From Pseudomonas sp. ACN8 (GTDB lineage: Bacteria; Pseudomonadota; Gammaproteobacteria; Pseudomonadales; Pseudomonadaceae): 64,000 nucleotides of DNA. A model generated the notes under the pieces. The model saw only the letters and a program-made list of their open reading frames with translations, ran no database searches and was not told the origin of the DNA. Location: positions 62,001 to 126,000 of the forward strand of contig NZ_MRCS01000010.1 in assembly GCF_002303925.1 (NCBI RefSeq), read 5' to 3'. Shown here in pieces: positions 42,925 through 53,774 of this stretch (within the stretch, counting starts at the first letter, position 1; every line of letters starts with the position of its first letter). The position numbers and the translations under genes are program-made.

Positions 42925-44604
42925 ATGGATATCAAACGCACGATCCTGATCGTCGCCCTGGCAATCGTGTCCTACGTTATGGTTCTTAAATGGAACCAGG
43001 ACTATGGCCAGGCTGCCCTGCCGACTCAGAATGTTGCCACCAATACGACTGCATCGGGCCTGCCGGATACGGCATCTGGCTCCAACGCTTCCGCCAGTGA
43101 CGACATTCCACGTGCTGCAAGCGACACCAGCGCACCTGCCGAAACGCCGGTGGCTGTGAGCAAGGACCTCATCCAGATCAAAACGGATGTACTGGACCTG
43201 GCTGTCGACCCACAAGGTGGCGATGTTGCCCAGCTGACCCTGCCACTGTATCCGCGTCGTCAGGATCACCCGGAAATTCCGTTCCAGCTGTTCGATAACG
43301 GCGGCGAACGTACTTATCTGGCGCAAAGCGGTCTGATCGGCACCAACGGTCCGGATGCAAATCCGGCCGGTCGTCCGGTTTATTCCTCGGAGAAGAAGGT
43401 TTATCAGCTGGCCGACGGTCAGGACCAATTGGTCGTTGACCTGAAGTTCAGCAAGGACGGCGTCAACTACATCAAGCGTTTCACCCTGAAACGCGGCCTG
43501 TATGACGTAACCGTTTCCTACCTGATCGACAACCAGAGCGCCCAGCCCTGGACCGGTGCGATGTTCGCCCAGTTGAAGCGCGACGCCAGCGCCGATCCTT
43601 CGTCGACCACGGCTACTGGTACCGCGACTTACCTGGGGGCCGCCCTGTGGACAAGTTCCGAGCCGTACAAGAAAGTGTCCATGAAGGACATGGACAAGGC
43701 GCCGCTGAAAGAAACCGTCACTGGCGGTTGGGTTGCCTGGTTGCAGCACTACTTCGTGACCGCATGGATTCCGGCCAAGGGCGAAAACAACGTCGTCCAG
43801 ACCCGTAAAGACAGCAAAGGCAACTACATCATCGGCTACACCGGTCCATCGATGAGTGTTGCACCGGGTGCCAAGGCTGAAACCAGCGCCGTTCTGTACG
43901 CTGGTCCGAAAAGCCAGGCCGTGCTGAAAGAGTTGTCCCCAGGTCTGGAGCTGACGGTCGACTACGGCATTCTGTGGTTCATCGCCCAACCGATCTTCTG
44001 GTTGCTGCAACATATCCACGCCATTGTGGGTAACTGGGGCTGGTCGATCATCTTCCTGACCATGCTGATCAAAGGGATCTTCTTCCCGCTGTCGGCTGCC
44101 AGCTACAAATCCATGGCGCGCATGCGTGCAGTGGCACCGAAACTGGCCGCGCTGAAAGAGCAACATGGCGATGACCGGCAGAAAATGTCGCAAGCCATGA
44201 TGGAGCTGTACAAGAAAGAGAAGATCAATCCGCTGGGTGGTTGCTTGCCAATCCTCGTGCAGATGCCGGTTTTCCTCTCGCTGTACTGGGTTCTGCTGGA
44301 AAGCGTCGAGATGCGTCAGGCGCCGTTCATGCTGTGGATTACTGACCTGTCGATCAAGGATCCGTTCTTCATTCTGCCGATCATCATGGGTGCAACCATG
44401 TTCATCCAGCAGCAGCTGAACCCGACTCCTCCGGATCCGATGCAGGCCAAGGTGATGAAGCTGATGCCAATCATCTTCACCTTCTTCTTCCTGTGGTTCC
44501 CGGCTGGTCTGGTGCTGTACTGGGTAGTGAACAACTGCCTGTCGATCGCCCAACAGTGGTACATCACACGTAAGATCGAAGCAGCCGCTAAAGCAGCTGC
44601 CTGA
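42925..44604 (+). CDS. yidC: Membrane protein insertase YidC
   Basis: A 559-residue insertase. It has an N-terminal helix (residues 1 to about 22), a periplasmic P1 domain rich in Ala/Ser/Thr linker then beta-structure (about 60-350), and a C-terminal membrane core of five helices (about 355-545) with the conserved WGWSIIFLTMLIKGIFFPLS and NPLGGCLPILVQMPVFLSLY stretches. It inserts and folds inner-membrane proteins alone or with SecYEG. Located between yidD and mnmE, the standard order. Confidence 0.97.
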   Translation: MDIKRTILIVALAIVSYVMVLKWNQDYGQAALPTQNVATNTTASGLPDTASGSNASASDDIPRAASDTSAPAETPVAVSKDLIQIKTDVLDLAVDPQGGDVAQLTLPLYPRRQDHPEIPFQLFDNGGERTYLAQSGLIGTNGPDANPAGRPVYSSEKKVYQLADGQDQLVVDLKFSKDGVNYIKRFTLKRGLYDVTVSYLIDNQSAQPWTGAMFAQLKRDASADPSSTTATGTATYLGAALWTSSEPYKKVSMKDMDKAPLKETVTGGWVAWLQHYFVTAWIPAKGENNVVQTRKDSKGNYIIGYTGPSMSVAPGAKAETSAVLYAGPKSQAVLKELSPGLELTVDYGILWFIAQPIFWLLQHIHAIVGNWGWSIIFLTMLIKGIFFPLSAASYKSMARMRAVAPKLAALKEQHGDDRQKMSQAMMELYKKEKINPLGGCLPILVQMPVFLSLYWVLLESVEMRQAPFMLWITDLSIKDPFFILPIIMGATMFIQQQLNPTPPDPMQAKVMKLMPIIFTFFFLWFPAGLVLYWVVNNCLSIAQQWYITRKIEAAAKAAA

Positions 44605-44626
44605 TTTACACTGTGGATAACCACTC

Positions 44627-44653
44627 AAAACGCCCCCTAGTGGGGCGTTTTGC
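44627..44653 (+). terminator. Terminator after yidC
   Basis: AAAACGCCCC-CTAGT-GGGGCGTTTT is a perfect 10-bp stem with a 5-base loop, 22 bp after the yidC stop. A DnaA-box 9-mer lies between (44612-44620). Confidence 0.83.
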
Positions 44654-44683
44654 TATCTGTCACTTTTGTCTGGATACCGGTTT

Positions 44684-46054
44684 ATGAGCGTTCCTCGTGA
44701 AACCATCGCAGCCGTCGCCACCGCTCAAGGTCGCGGCGGTGTAGGCATCGTGCGTATTTCCGGGCCGTTGGCCAGCGTTGCGGCCAAGGCCTTCAGTGGT
44801 CGCGAGCTCAAGCCGCGATTTGCTCACTACGGTCCGTTTTTCAGTGAAAACGACGAGGTGCTGGACCAGGGCATTGCCTTGTATTTCCCCGGCCCGAACT
44901 CGTTCACTGGCGAAGATGTCCTGGAGCTGCAAGGCCATGGCGGCCCGATTGTTCTGGATATGCTGCTCAAACGCTGTCTGGAACTGGGTTGCCGTCTCGC
45001 CCGGCCGGGGGAATTCAGTGAGCGCGCCTTCCTCAACGACAAACTGGACCTCGCCCAGGCCGAAGCCATTGCCGACCTGATTGAAGCCAGTTCCGCCCAG
45101 GCTGCGCGAAATGCGTTGCGCTCCCTGCAGGGTGCCTTCTCGTCGCGTGTGCATAACCTCACCGAGCAATTGATCGGCCTGCGCATCTATGTCGAAGCGG
45201 CCATCGATTTTCCGGAAGAGGAAATCGACTTCCTCGCCGATGGTCACGTCCTGAGCATGCTCGACAAGGTGCGCGACGAGTTATCCACTGTAATCCGCGA
45301 AGCCGGGCAGGGTGCCTTGCTGCGTGACGGCATGACCGTGGTCATTGCCGGTCGTCCGAATGCCGGCAAATCCAGCCTGCTCAATGCCCTGGCCGGGCGT
45401 GAAGCAGCGATCGTAACGGAAATTGCCGGTACCACCCGTGACGTGCTTCGCGAACATATCCACATCGATGGCATGCCGCTGCACGTCGTGGATACCGCCG
45501 GTCTGCGCGATACCGATGATCATGTTGAAAAAATCGGCGTCGAGCGTGCCTTGAAGGCCATCGGCGAAGCGGATCGGGTATTGCTGGTGGTCGATGCCAC
45601 AGCGCCCGAAGCCCTCGATCCGTTCGCGCTGTGGCCGGAGTTTCTCGAAATTCGTCCCGATCCCGCGAAAGTCACCCTGATCCGCAACAAGGCCGACCTT
45701 ACAGGCGAAGCCATTGCCCTGGAGGTCAGCCAGGACGGTCATGTCACCATCAGCCTGAGCGCCAAATCGGGTGGTATCGGACTGGAGTTGCTGCGTGATC
45801 ACCTCAAGGCCTGCATGGGCTATGAACAAACGTCTGAAAGCAGCTTCAGCGCTCGCCGGCGACACCTTGAGGCGCTACGTCATGCCAGTGCTGCTCTCGA
45901 GCATGGCCGCGCGCAATTGACCCTGGCCGGTGCTGGCGAGTTATTGGCCGAGGATTTGCGCCAGGCTCAGCAGTCGTTGGGTGAAATCACTGGTGCCTTC
46001 AGCTCTGACGATCTGCTGGGGCGAATTTTCTCCAGCTTCTGTATCGGTAAGTAG
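44684..46054 (+). CDS. mnmE: tRNA uridine-5-carboxymethylaminomethyl modification GTPase
   Basis: A 456-residue GTPase that with MnmG makes the cmnm5 modification at wobble uridine 34. The N-terminal THF-binding domain reads [22 protein letters not shown]. The G domain has G1 GRPNAGKSS near residue 223, G3 [10 protein letters not shown] and G4 NKADL. The C-terminal FCIGK tail carries the conserved cysteine. The ATG at 44684 is chosen over an in-frame ATG six codons earlier because it gives the standard [10 protein letters not shown] start. Confidence 0.97.
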   Translation: MSVPRETIAAVATAQGRGGVGIVRISGPLASVAAKAFSGRELKPRFAHYGPFFSENDEVLDQGIALYFPGPNSFTGEDVLELQGHGGPIVLDMLLKRCLELGCRLARPGEFSERAFLNDKLDLAQAEAIADLIEASSAQAARNALRSLQGAFSSRVHNLTEQLIGLRIYVEAAIDFPEEEIDFLADGHVLSMLDKVRDELSTVIREAGQGALLRDGMTVVIAGRPNAGKSSLLNALAGREAAIVTEIAGTTRDVLREHIHIDGMPLHVVDTAGLRDTDDHVEKIGVERALKAIGEADRVLLVVDATAPEALDPFALWPEFLEIRPDPAKVTLIRNKADLTGEAIALEVSQDGHVTISLSAKSGGIGLELLRDHLKACMGYEQTSESSFSARRRHLEALRHASAALEHGRAQLTLAGAGELLAEDLRQAQQSLGEITGAFSSDDLLGRIFSSFCIGK

Positions 46055-46069
46055 CCCTCCTGTTATTCA

Positions 46070-46108
46070 CAGACAGGCCATTCGTGCCTGTCTGCTTTCT
46101 CCTTTTCT
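46070..46108 (+). terminator. Terminator after mnmE
   Basis: CAGACAGGC-CATTCGT-GCCTGTCTG is a perfect 9-bp stem followed by a pyrimidine-rich CTTTCTCCTTTTC tract. Confidence 0.75.
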
Positions 46109-46601
46109 GAAAATAACCTCCAGTGCCGAGCGGGCTTCGTCTGCTTGAGCGTAATTCCTGTACCTGAAATTCGAGCAAACGGAGCTTTTCTGTGGATTAA
46201 GCCCTGTGAATAACCGACGCTAAGGTCAGTTGATAACAGGGCTCGAAAACTGAACATAACCGCCTCTGTGGATAACCACCCCTTTCATCCACAGGCTTAC
46301 ACCGGTTATCCAAGGGCCTCATTGGTACATGAACACAGGGTTTTGAATCTCTGTACATATTGAAAACAAAGGCCTGCATCAATCTATCCACAGAAAGGTG
46401 GGTGCATAGAAATAAACATAAAAACAAAGATTTAATAAATTTCTTTCTTTTTAATTTCTATAACTCCGACTTTTCCACAGCTGGTTAAATTTTGTGCAAA
46501 GGGTTCTTTAGGAAGGGCGAAGTCCCTATACTTGTCGACCAGGTCCAAAAACCTGAGCTCAAACTATTCCTGAATTACCTACTTAAGCAGGCACGAGGTG
46601 C
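46109..46601. other. Second origin-like region (oriC-like) upstream of mnmG
   Basis: About 490 bp without a gene. It holds a perfect DnaA box at 46267-46275 (inverted) and one-mismatch boxes at 46191, 46205, 46285, 46384 and 46472. An AT-rich stretch lies at about 46408-46470. It shares spaced motifs with oriC: TCTCTGTACA (41861 and 46348), the following AAGGCCTG, then a DnaA box exactly 36 bp after the motif start, and a DnaA box exactly 81 bp before it. A candidate -10 TATACT (46527-46532) with TTCTTT 17 bp upstream may serve mnmG. Confidence 0.85.
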
Positions 46602-46604
46602 GTG

Positions 46605-48503
46605 GTGGATTTCCCTTCCCGTTTTGAAGTGATCGTCATCGGCGGCGGTCATGCCGGTACCGAGGCAGCACTGGCCTCAGCACGTATGGGGGTTAAAACC
46701 CTGTTGCTGACGCATAACGTGGAAACCCTCGGTGCCATGAGTTGCAATCCGGCCATTGGCGGGATCGGCAAAAGCCACCTGGTCAAGGAAATCGACGCCC
46801 TCGGCGGCGCGATGGCCATGGCCACCGATAAAGGCGGCATCCAGTTTCGCGTGTTGAACAGCCGCAAAGGCCCGGCCGTGCGCGCAACCCGCGCACAGGC
46901 AGACCGGGTTCTGTACAAGGCAGCTGTCCGCGAAATCCTGGAAAACCAGCCGAACCTGTGGATATTTCAACAGGCCGCTGACGACCTGATCGTTGAGCAG
47001 GAACAAGTTCGTGGTGTTGTCACGCAAATGGGTCTGCGTTTCCTCGCCGATTCCGTGGTGCTGACCACCGGCACGTTCCTCGGTGGACTTATCCACATCG
47101 GTTTGCAGAATTTTTCCGGCGGTCGCGCCGGTGATCCGCCATCGATCGCGCTGGCTCACCGTCTGCGTGAACTGCCATTGCGTGTGGGTCGTTTGAAAAC
47201 CGGTACTCCACCGCGTATCGACGGCCGGTCCGTGGATTTCTCGGTGATGTCCGAACAACCGGGTGATACGCCGATCCCGGTGATGTCGTTCATGGGCAAC
47301 AAGGAACAGCATCCACGACAGGTCAGTTGCTGGATTACCCACACAAATGCCCGTACCCACGAAATCATTGCCGCGAACCTCGACCGTTCGCCGATGTATT
47401 CCGCTGCCGGCGAGATCGAAGGCATCGGCCCGCGTTATTGCCCGTCGATCGAAGACAAGATCCATCGCTTCGCCGACAAGGAAAGCCATCAGGTGTTCAT
47501 CGAACCGGAAGGTTTGACCACCCATGAGCTGTATCCGAACGGGATATCCACAAGCTTGCCGTTCGACGTGCAATTGCAGATCGTGCAATCGATCCGCGGC
47601 ATGGAAAACGCGCACATCGTGCGTCCTGGCTACGCGATCGAGTACGACTACTTCGATCCACGGGATTTGAAATACAGCCTGGAAACCAAAGTCATCGGCG
47701 GTCTGTTCTTCGCCGGGCAAATCAACGGTACAACCGGTTACGAAGAAGCCGGTGCGCAGGGTTTGCTCGCCGGAACCAACGCTGCACTGCGTGCACAAGG
47801 CAAAGAGGCCTGGTGCCCGCGTCGCGACGAGGCCTATATCGGTGTGTTGGTCGACGACCTGATCACCCTTGGTACCCAAGAGCCGTACCGGATGTTCACG
47901 TCCCGCGCCGAATATCGTCTGATCCTGCGCGAAGACAACGCCGACCTGCGCTTGACCGAAAAAGGTCGCGAACTGGGCCTGGTGGATGACGTGCGCTGGG
48001 CGGCTTTCTGCAAAAAACGCGAAAGCATCGAACTGGAAGAGCAGCGCCTGAAAAGCACCTGGGTACGCCCGGGCACCGAACAGGGCGATGCCATTGCCGA
48101 AAAATTCGGCACGCCACTGACTCACGAATACAACCTGCTCAATCTCTTGAGCCGTCCGGAAATCGACTACGCTGGTCTGATTGCCGTGACCGGTGGGGGC
48201 GCAGAAGATCCACAGGTTGCCGAGCAGGTCGAAATCAAGACCAAGTACGCCGGCTACATCGATCGTCAACAGGATGAAATCGCCCGCTTGCGTGCCAGCG
48301 AAGACACCAGACTGCCTGTGGATATCGATTACACGAACATTTCCGGTCTCTCCAAGGAGATCCAGAGCAAGCTCGGCGCGACCCGTCCAGAAACCCTGGG
48401 TCAGGCCTCGCGTATCCCGGGCGTTACGCCGGCAGCCATTTCGCTGTTGATGATTCATTTGAAAAAACGCGGCGCGGGCCGTCAGTTGGAGCAAAGCGCT
48501 TGA
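46605..48503 (+). CDS. mnmG: tRNA uridine-5-carboxymethylaminomethyl modification enzyme MnmG (GidA)
   Basis: A 632-residue FAD-dependent enzyme that acts with MnmE at tRNA wobble uridine. The N-terminal FAD site is [21 protein letters not shown] and the [24 protein letters not shown] and [12 protein letters not shown] stretches are conserved. Two in-frame GTG starts exist (46602, 46605); the second has better spacing from GAGG and gives the usual MDFPSRFEV. The loop before [10 protein letters not shown] reads [15 protein letters not shown] where MYSGVIEG would be usual, so two extra residues are present. It precedes rsmG with a 4-bp overlap. A DnaA-box 9-mer is inside the gene at 47089. Confidence 0.96.
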   Translation: MDFPSRFEVIVIGGGHAGTEAALASARMGVKTLLLTHNVETLGAMSCNPAIGGIGKSHLVKEIDALGGAMAMATDKGGIQFRVLNSRKGPAVRATRAQADRVLYKAAVREILENQPNLWIFQQAADDLIVEQEQVRGVVTQMGLRFLADSVVLTTGTFLGGLIHIGLQNFSGGRAGDPPSIALAHRLRELPLRVGRLKTGTPPRIDGRSVDFSVMSEQPGDTPIPVMSFMGNKEQHPRQVSCWITHTNARTHEIIAANLDRSPMYSAAGEIEGIGPRYCPSIEDKIHRFADKESHQVFIEPEGLTTHELYPNGISTSLPFDVQLQIVQSIRGMENAHIVRPGYAIEYDYFDPRDLKYSLETKVIGGLFFAGQINGTTGYEEAGAQGLLAGTNAALRAQGKEAWCPRRDEAYIGVLVDDLITLGTQEPYRMFTSRAEYRLILREDNADLRLTEKGRELGLVDDVRWAAFCKKRESIELEEQRLKSTWVRPGTEQGDAIAEKFGTPLTHEYNLLNLLSRPEIDYAGLIAVTGGGAEDPQVAEQVEIKTKYAGYIDRQQDEIARLRASEDTRLPVDIDYTNISGLSKEIQSKLGATRPETLGQASRIPGVTPAAISLLMIHLKKRGAGRQLEQSA

Positions 48504-49144
48504 GTTCGTTGGTCACTTCGCAACACGCAGAAGAGTTATCCACAGGTGCTCGCCAACTCGGTGTCACGCTGACAGAAACCCAGCACGCACAGTTGCTGGG
48601 TTACCTGGCCCTGTTGATCAAATGGAACAAGGCTTACAACCTCACCGCCGTGCGTGATCCGGACGAAATGGTTTCCCGTCACTTGCTCGATAGCCTGAGC
48701 GTGATGTCGTTCATCGAAAACGGTCGCTGGCTCGACGTCGGCAGCGGCGGCGGCATGCCTGGCATTCCGCTGGCGATCCTGTTTCCCGAGTCCCAGGTGA
48801 CCTGCCTGGACAGCAACGGCAAGAAAACCCGCTTCCTGACCCAGGTCAAACTCGAACTCAAACTGGATAACCTGCAAGTTATCCACAGTCGCGTCGAAGC
48901 ATTCCAGCCTGCACAGCCATTCAACGGGATCATTTCCCGGGCGTTCAGCAGCATGGAAAACTTCAGTAACTGGACTCGCCACCTCGGCGATAGCGAAACA
49001 CGCTGGCTGGCAATGAAGGGCGTTCATCCGGCCGATGAGCTGGTAGCATTGCCGGCAGACTTCCACCTCGATAGCGAACACGCCCTGGCCGTACCTGGTT
49101 GCCAAGGCCAACGCCATCTGCTGATACTGCGCCGCACGGCATGA
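48500..49144 (+). CDS. rsmG: 16S rRNA (guanine-527-N7) methyltransferase RsmG (GidB)
   Basis: A 214-residue SAM methyltransferase. The SAM motif is [16 protein letters not shown] near residue 75; [19 protein letters not shown] near the N-terminus is a family hallmark. The start is TTG overlapping the mnmG stop. It makes m7G527 in 16S rRNA; loss gives low-level streptomycin resistance. Followed by parA. Two DnaA-box 9-mers lie inside it (48536, 48879). Confidence 0.96.
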   Translation: MSSLVTSQHAEELSTGARQLGVTLTETQHAQLLGYLALLIKWNKAYNLTAVRDPDEMVSRHLLDSLSVMSFIENGRWLDVGSGGGMPGIPLAILFPESQVTCLDSNGKKTRFLTQVKLELKLDNLQVIHSRVEAFQPAQPFNGIISRAFSSMENFSNWTRHLGDSETRWLAMKGVHPADELVALPADFHLDSEHALAVPGCQGQRHLLILRRTA

Positions 49145-49162
49145 TTGGGAACACAAGCAAGA

Positions 49163-49960
49163 ATGGCTAAGGTATTCGCGATTGCGAACCAAAAGGGTGG
49201 CGTGGGCAAAACCACCACCTGCATCAACCTCGCAGCATCCCTGGTCGCGACCAAGCGCCGGGTGCTGTTGATCGATCTCGATCCACAGGGCAACGCCACC
49301 ATGGGTAGCGGTGTGGATAAACATGGCCTGGAAAACTCGGTCTACGACCTGCTGATCGGCGAATGTGACCTGGCCCAGGCCATGCACTACTCCGAACACG
49401 GTGGTTACCAGCTGTTGCCGGCCAACCGCGATCTCACCGCGGCCGAAGTGGTTCTGCTGGAAATGCAGATGAAGGAAAGCCGTCTGCGCAGCGCGCTGGC
49501 GCCGATCCGGGAAAACTACGATTACATCCTGATCGACTGCCCGCCGTCGCTGTCGATGCTGACCCTGAACGCACTGGTTGCCGCCGACGGGGTCATTATC
49601 CCCATGCAGTGCGAGTATTTCGCACTCGAAGGCTTGAGCGACCTTGTGGATAACATCAAGCGTATCTCTGAACTGCTGAACCCGAACCTGAAGGTCGAAG
49701 GCCTGCTGCGCACGATGTACGACCCGCGCCTTAGCCTGATGAACGATGTCTCGGCGCAGCTCAAGGAACACTTCGGCGAGCAGCTCTACGATACCGTCAT
49801 TCCACGCAACATCCGTCTGGCCGAAGCACCAAGCTACGGCATGCCGGCGCTGGCGTACGACAAAGCGTCGCGAGGCGCCGTTGCCTACCTGGCATTGGCG
49901 GGCGAGATGGTTCGTCGTCAACGCAAAAACTCACGCATCGCCGCTGCTCAGGCAACTTAA
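49163..49960 (+). CDS. parA: Chromosome partitioning ATPase ParA (Soj)
   Basis: A 265-residue deviant Walker ATPase. The Walker A is QKGGVGKTTT near residue 12 (signature lysine upstream of the P-loop lysine), and the Walker B is DYILIDCPPSLSMLTLNALV. It binds DNA non-specifically and is stimulated by ParB-parS to segregate origins. The ATG at 49163 gives the standard MAKVFAIANQKGG; an ATG six codons upstream is less likely. Two DnaA-box 9-mers lie inside it. Followed after 9 bp by parB. Confidence 0.97.
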   Translation: MAKVFAIANQKGGVGKTTTCINLAASLVATKRRVLLIDLDPQGNATMGSGVDKHGLENSVYDLLIGECDLAQAMHYSEHGGYQLLPANRDLTAAEVVLLEMQMKESRLRSALAPIRENYDYILIDCPPSLSMLTLNALVAADGVIIPMQCEYFALEGLSDLVDNIKRISELLNPNLKVEGLLRTMYDPRLSLMNDVSAQLKEHFGEQLYDTVIPRNIRLAEAPSYGMPALAYDKASRGAVAYLALAGEMVRRQRKNSRIAAAQAT

Positions 49961-49969
49961 GGAATCCCC

Positions 49970-50842
49970 ATGGCCGTCAAGAAACGAGGTCTCGGACGTG
50001 GACTGGATGCTCTGTTGAGTGGTCCGACTGTCAGCTCGCTGGAAGAACAAGCGGCGCAAGCCGATCAGCGTGAGCTGCAGCACCTTCCCCTGGATCTGCT
50101 CCAGCGCGGCAAGTACCAGCCGCGTCGTGACATGGATCCGCAGGCGCTCGAAGAGCTGGCGCAGTCGATCAAGGCCCAGGGTGTCATGCAGCCCATCGTG
50201 GTTCGCCCGATCGGCAGCGGCCGCTTCGAGATCATTGCCGGCGAACGCCGCTGGCGCGCCAGCCAGCAAGCCGGGCAGGAAACGATCCCGGCGATGGTTC
50301 GCGATGTACCCGATGAAACCGCGATCGCTATCGCCCTGATCGAGAATATCCAGCGCGAAGACCTGAACCCGATTGAAGAAGCCGTGGCCCTGCAGCGTTT
50401 GCAGCAGGAGTTCCAGCTGACCCAGCAACAGGTAGCCGAGGCTGTGGGCAAGTCCCGGGTGACCGTGGCCAACCTGTTGCGCCTGATTTCCTTGCCGGAA
50501 GTCATCAAGACCATGTTGTCCCACGGCGACCTGGAAATGGGTCATGCCCGTGCATTGCTCGGTTTGCCGGAAATTCAACAGGTTGAAGGGGCGCGACATG
50601 TTGTCGCACGCGGGCTGACCGTGCGCCAAACCGAGGCACTGGTTCGCCAGTGGTTGAGTGGGAAACCGGAGCCTGTTGAACCGGCAAAACCGGACCCGGA
50701 TATCGCCCGTCTCGAACAGCGCCTGGCCGAGCGCCTAGGCTCTGCGGTGCAGATCCGCCACGGTAAGAAGGGTAAAGGGCAGTTGGTGATTGGCTACAAC
50801 TCACTGGATGAGCTTCAAGGCGTACTTGCACATATCCGCTGA
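49970..50842 (+). CDS. parB: Chromosome partitioning protein ParB (Spo0J)
   Basis: A 290-residue CTPase/DNA-binding protein. MAVKKRGLGRGLDALLSG is the ParA-interacting N-terminus. IIAGERRWRAS is the ParB/Srx CTP-binding motif. The helix-turn-helix (about 155-180: LTQQQVAEAVGKSRVTVANL) binds parS, and the C-terminus dimerises. The two parS sites at 37828 and 38458 lie 11-12 kb away in recF. Confidence 0.97.
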   Translation: MAVKKRGLGRGLDALLSGPTVSSLEEQAAQADQRELQHLPLDLLQRGKYQPRRDMDPQALEELAQSIKAQGVMQPIVVRPIGSGRFEIIAGERRWRASQQAGQETIPAMVRDVPDETAIAIALIENIQREDLNPIEEAVALQRLQQEFQLTQQQVAEAVGKSRVTVANLLRLISLPEVIKTMLSHGDLEMGHARALLGLPEIQQVEGARHVVARGLTVRQTEALVRQWLSGKPEPVEPAKPDPDIARLEQRLAERLGSAVQIRHGKKGKGQLVIGYNSLDELQGVLAHIR

Positions 50843-50887
50843 AACATTTCCTCATGTAGCGCGCAGTCGGAAATCACTACCTGACAG

Positions 50888-50916
50888 TTGAATAGGGGCA
50901 GAACCGCCCCTATACT
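50888..50916 (+). promoter_or_regulatory. Candidate atp operon promoter with internal inverted repeat
   Basis: TTGAAT (50888-50893), 17 bp, TATACT (50911-50916). A perfect 8-bp inverted repeat, ATAGGGGC (50892-50899) and GCCCCTAT (50906-50913), spans the spacer and touches both boxes. It lies 75 bp before the atpI start and 45 bp after the parB stop. Confidence 0.65.
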
Positions 50917-50990
50917 CTGCGCGCATTTTGTCGGCACAAATTATGCCAAGTTATTGAATTTCGGCAGCCGACCATTGGAGAGTAAAAGTG

Positions 50991-52284
<1,294 letters not shown>

Positions 52285-52308
52285 GGCCAGTCTCGACTAG
52301 TCTGATGT

Positions 52309-52330
52309 CCTTCCCGGTAAAACGGGAAGG
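52309..52330 (+). promoter_or_regulatory. Stem-loop between atpB and atpE
   Basis: CCTTCCCG-GTAAAA-CGGGAAGG is a perfect 8-bp stem with a 6-base loop and no T tract, in the 133-bp gap before atpE. It could be a processing or stability element that favours atpE expression. Confidence 0.6.
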
Positions 52331-52402
52331 TGCTCCTTGCGGGGCATCTGAAACGATTTGTTTTACCGCTTTAATCTAAAAAACCTAAACCATACGACGT
52401 AA

Positions 52403-52675
<273 letters not shown>

Positions 52676-52733
52676 TTACTCGGATCTTCCGGGTAATTTG
52701 GTGTGATGGACAACGTAACTGCGAGGTGTTGGC

Positions 52734-53204
52734 GTGAACATTAATGCGACCCTGATTGGCCAGTCCGTTGCGTTCCTGATTTTTGTACTGTTCTGCATGA
52801 AGTTCGTATGGCCTCCGGTCATTGCGGCTCTGCACGAACGTCAAAAGAAGATCGCTGATGGTCTGGACGCTGCCAGCCGTGCAGCTCGCGACCTGGAGTT
52901 GGCCCAAGAGAAAGCGGGTCACCAACTGCGCGAAGCGAAAGCTCAGGCAGCTGAAATCATCGAGCAAGCCAAGAAACGCGGTAACCAGATTGTCGAAGAG
53001 GCTGTTGAAAAAGCCCGTGTCGACGCTGACCGTGTGAAGGTTCAGGCTCAAGCCGAGATCGAACAGGAACTGAACAGTGTCAAAGACGCGCTGCGTGCCC
53101 AAGTGGGCTTGCTGGCAGTCGGCGGCGCCGAGAAGATCCTGGGTGCCACAATCGATCAAAACGCGCACGCAGAGCTGGTTAACCAACTGGCTGCTGAAAT
53201 CTAA
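52734..53204 (+). CDS. atpF: F1Fo ATP synthase subunit b
   Basis: A 156-residue peripheral-stalk subunit: one N-terminal membrane helix ([20 protein letters not shown]) then a long helical coil ([18 protein letters not shown] and on). GTG start at 52734 with the GGTGTTGG context upstream. Dimerises to tether a to F1. Confidence 0.96.
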   Translation: MNINATLIGQSVAFLIFVLFCMKFVWPPVIAALHERQKKIADGLDAASRAARDLELAQEKAGHQLREAKAQAAEIIEQAKKRGNQIVEEAVEKARVDADRVKVQAQAEIEQELNSVKDALRAQVGLLAVGGAEKILGATIDQNAHAELVNQLAAEI

Positions 53205-53216
53205 GCGAGGGCGATC

Positions 53217-53753
53217 ATGGCAGAACTGACCACGTTGGCCCGACCTTACGCTAAGGCGGCCTTCGAGCACGCTCAGGCCCACCAGCAACTGGCCAATTGG
53301 TCAGCCATGCTCGGCCTGGCTGCAGCGGTGTCGGAAGACGACACCATGCAGCGCGTGCTCAAGGCCCCGCGACTGACGAGCGCAGAAAAGGCCGCCACGT
53401 TCATTGACGTGTGCGGCGACAAGTTTGATGCCAAGGCACAGAACTTCATCCACGTCGTTGCCGAAAACGACCGTCTCCCGCTGTTGCCGGAGATCGCCGC
53501 TCTGTTTGACCTGTACAAGGCCGAACAAGAGAAGTCGGTAGACGTTGAAGTGACCAGTGCTTTTGCATTGAACCAAGAACAGCAAGACAAACTCGCCAAG
53601 GTTCTCAGTGCACGACTCAACCGGGAAGTGCGCCTGCAAGTTGCGGAGGACGCTGCCCTTATTGGTGGTGTCGTCATCCGCGCCGGCGACCTGGTTATCG
53701 ATGGCTCGATTCGCGGCAAAATCGCGAAACTTGCCGAAGCATTGAAATCTTGA
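53217..53753 (+). CDS. atpH: F1Fo ATP synthase subunit delta
   Basis: A 178-residue F1 subunit ([21 protein letters not shown] start). It links the b dimer to the alpha3beta3 head. The C-terminal RVQVA-type [20 protein letters not shown] motif is conserved. Starts 12 bp after atpF. Confidence 0.96.
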   Translation: MAELTTLARPYAKAAFEHAQAHQQLANWSAMLGLAAAVSEDDTMQRVLKAPRLTSAEKAATFIDVCGDKFDAKAQNFIHVVAENDRLPLLPEIAALFDLYKAEQEKSVDVEVTSAFALNQEQQDKLAKVLSARLNREVRLQVAEDAALIGGVVIRAGDLVIDGSIRGKIAKLAEALKS

Positions 53754-53774
53754 GTTTGAAGGGGCAGCAGAGCA

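Noticed and set aside
43106..43116. TTCCACGTGCT as a parS site
   Set aside because: Only one half matches; the other half lacks GGAAC.
42868..44628. 586-codon open frame antisense to yidC
   Set aside because: Antisense shadow of yidC; composition and lack of motifs argue against a gene.
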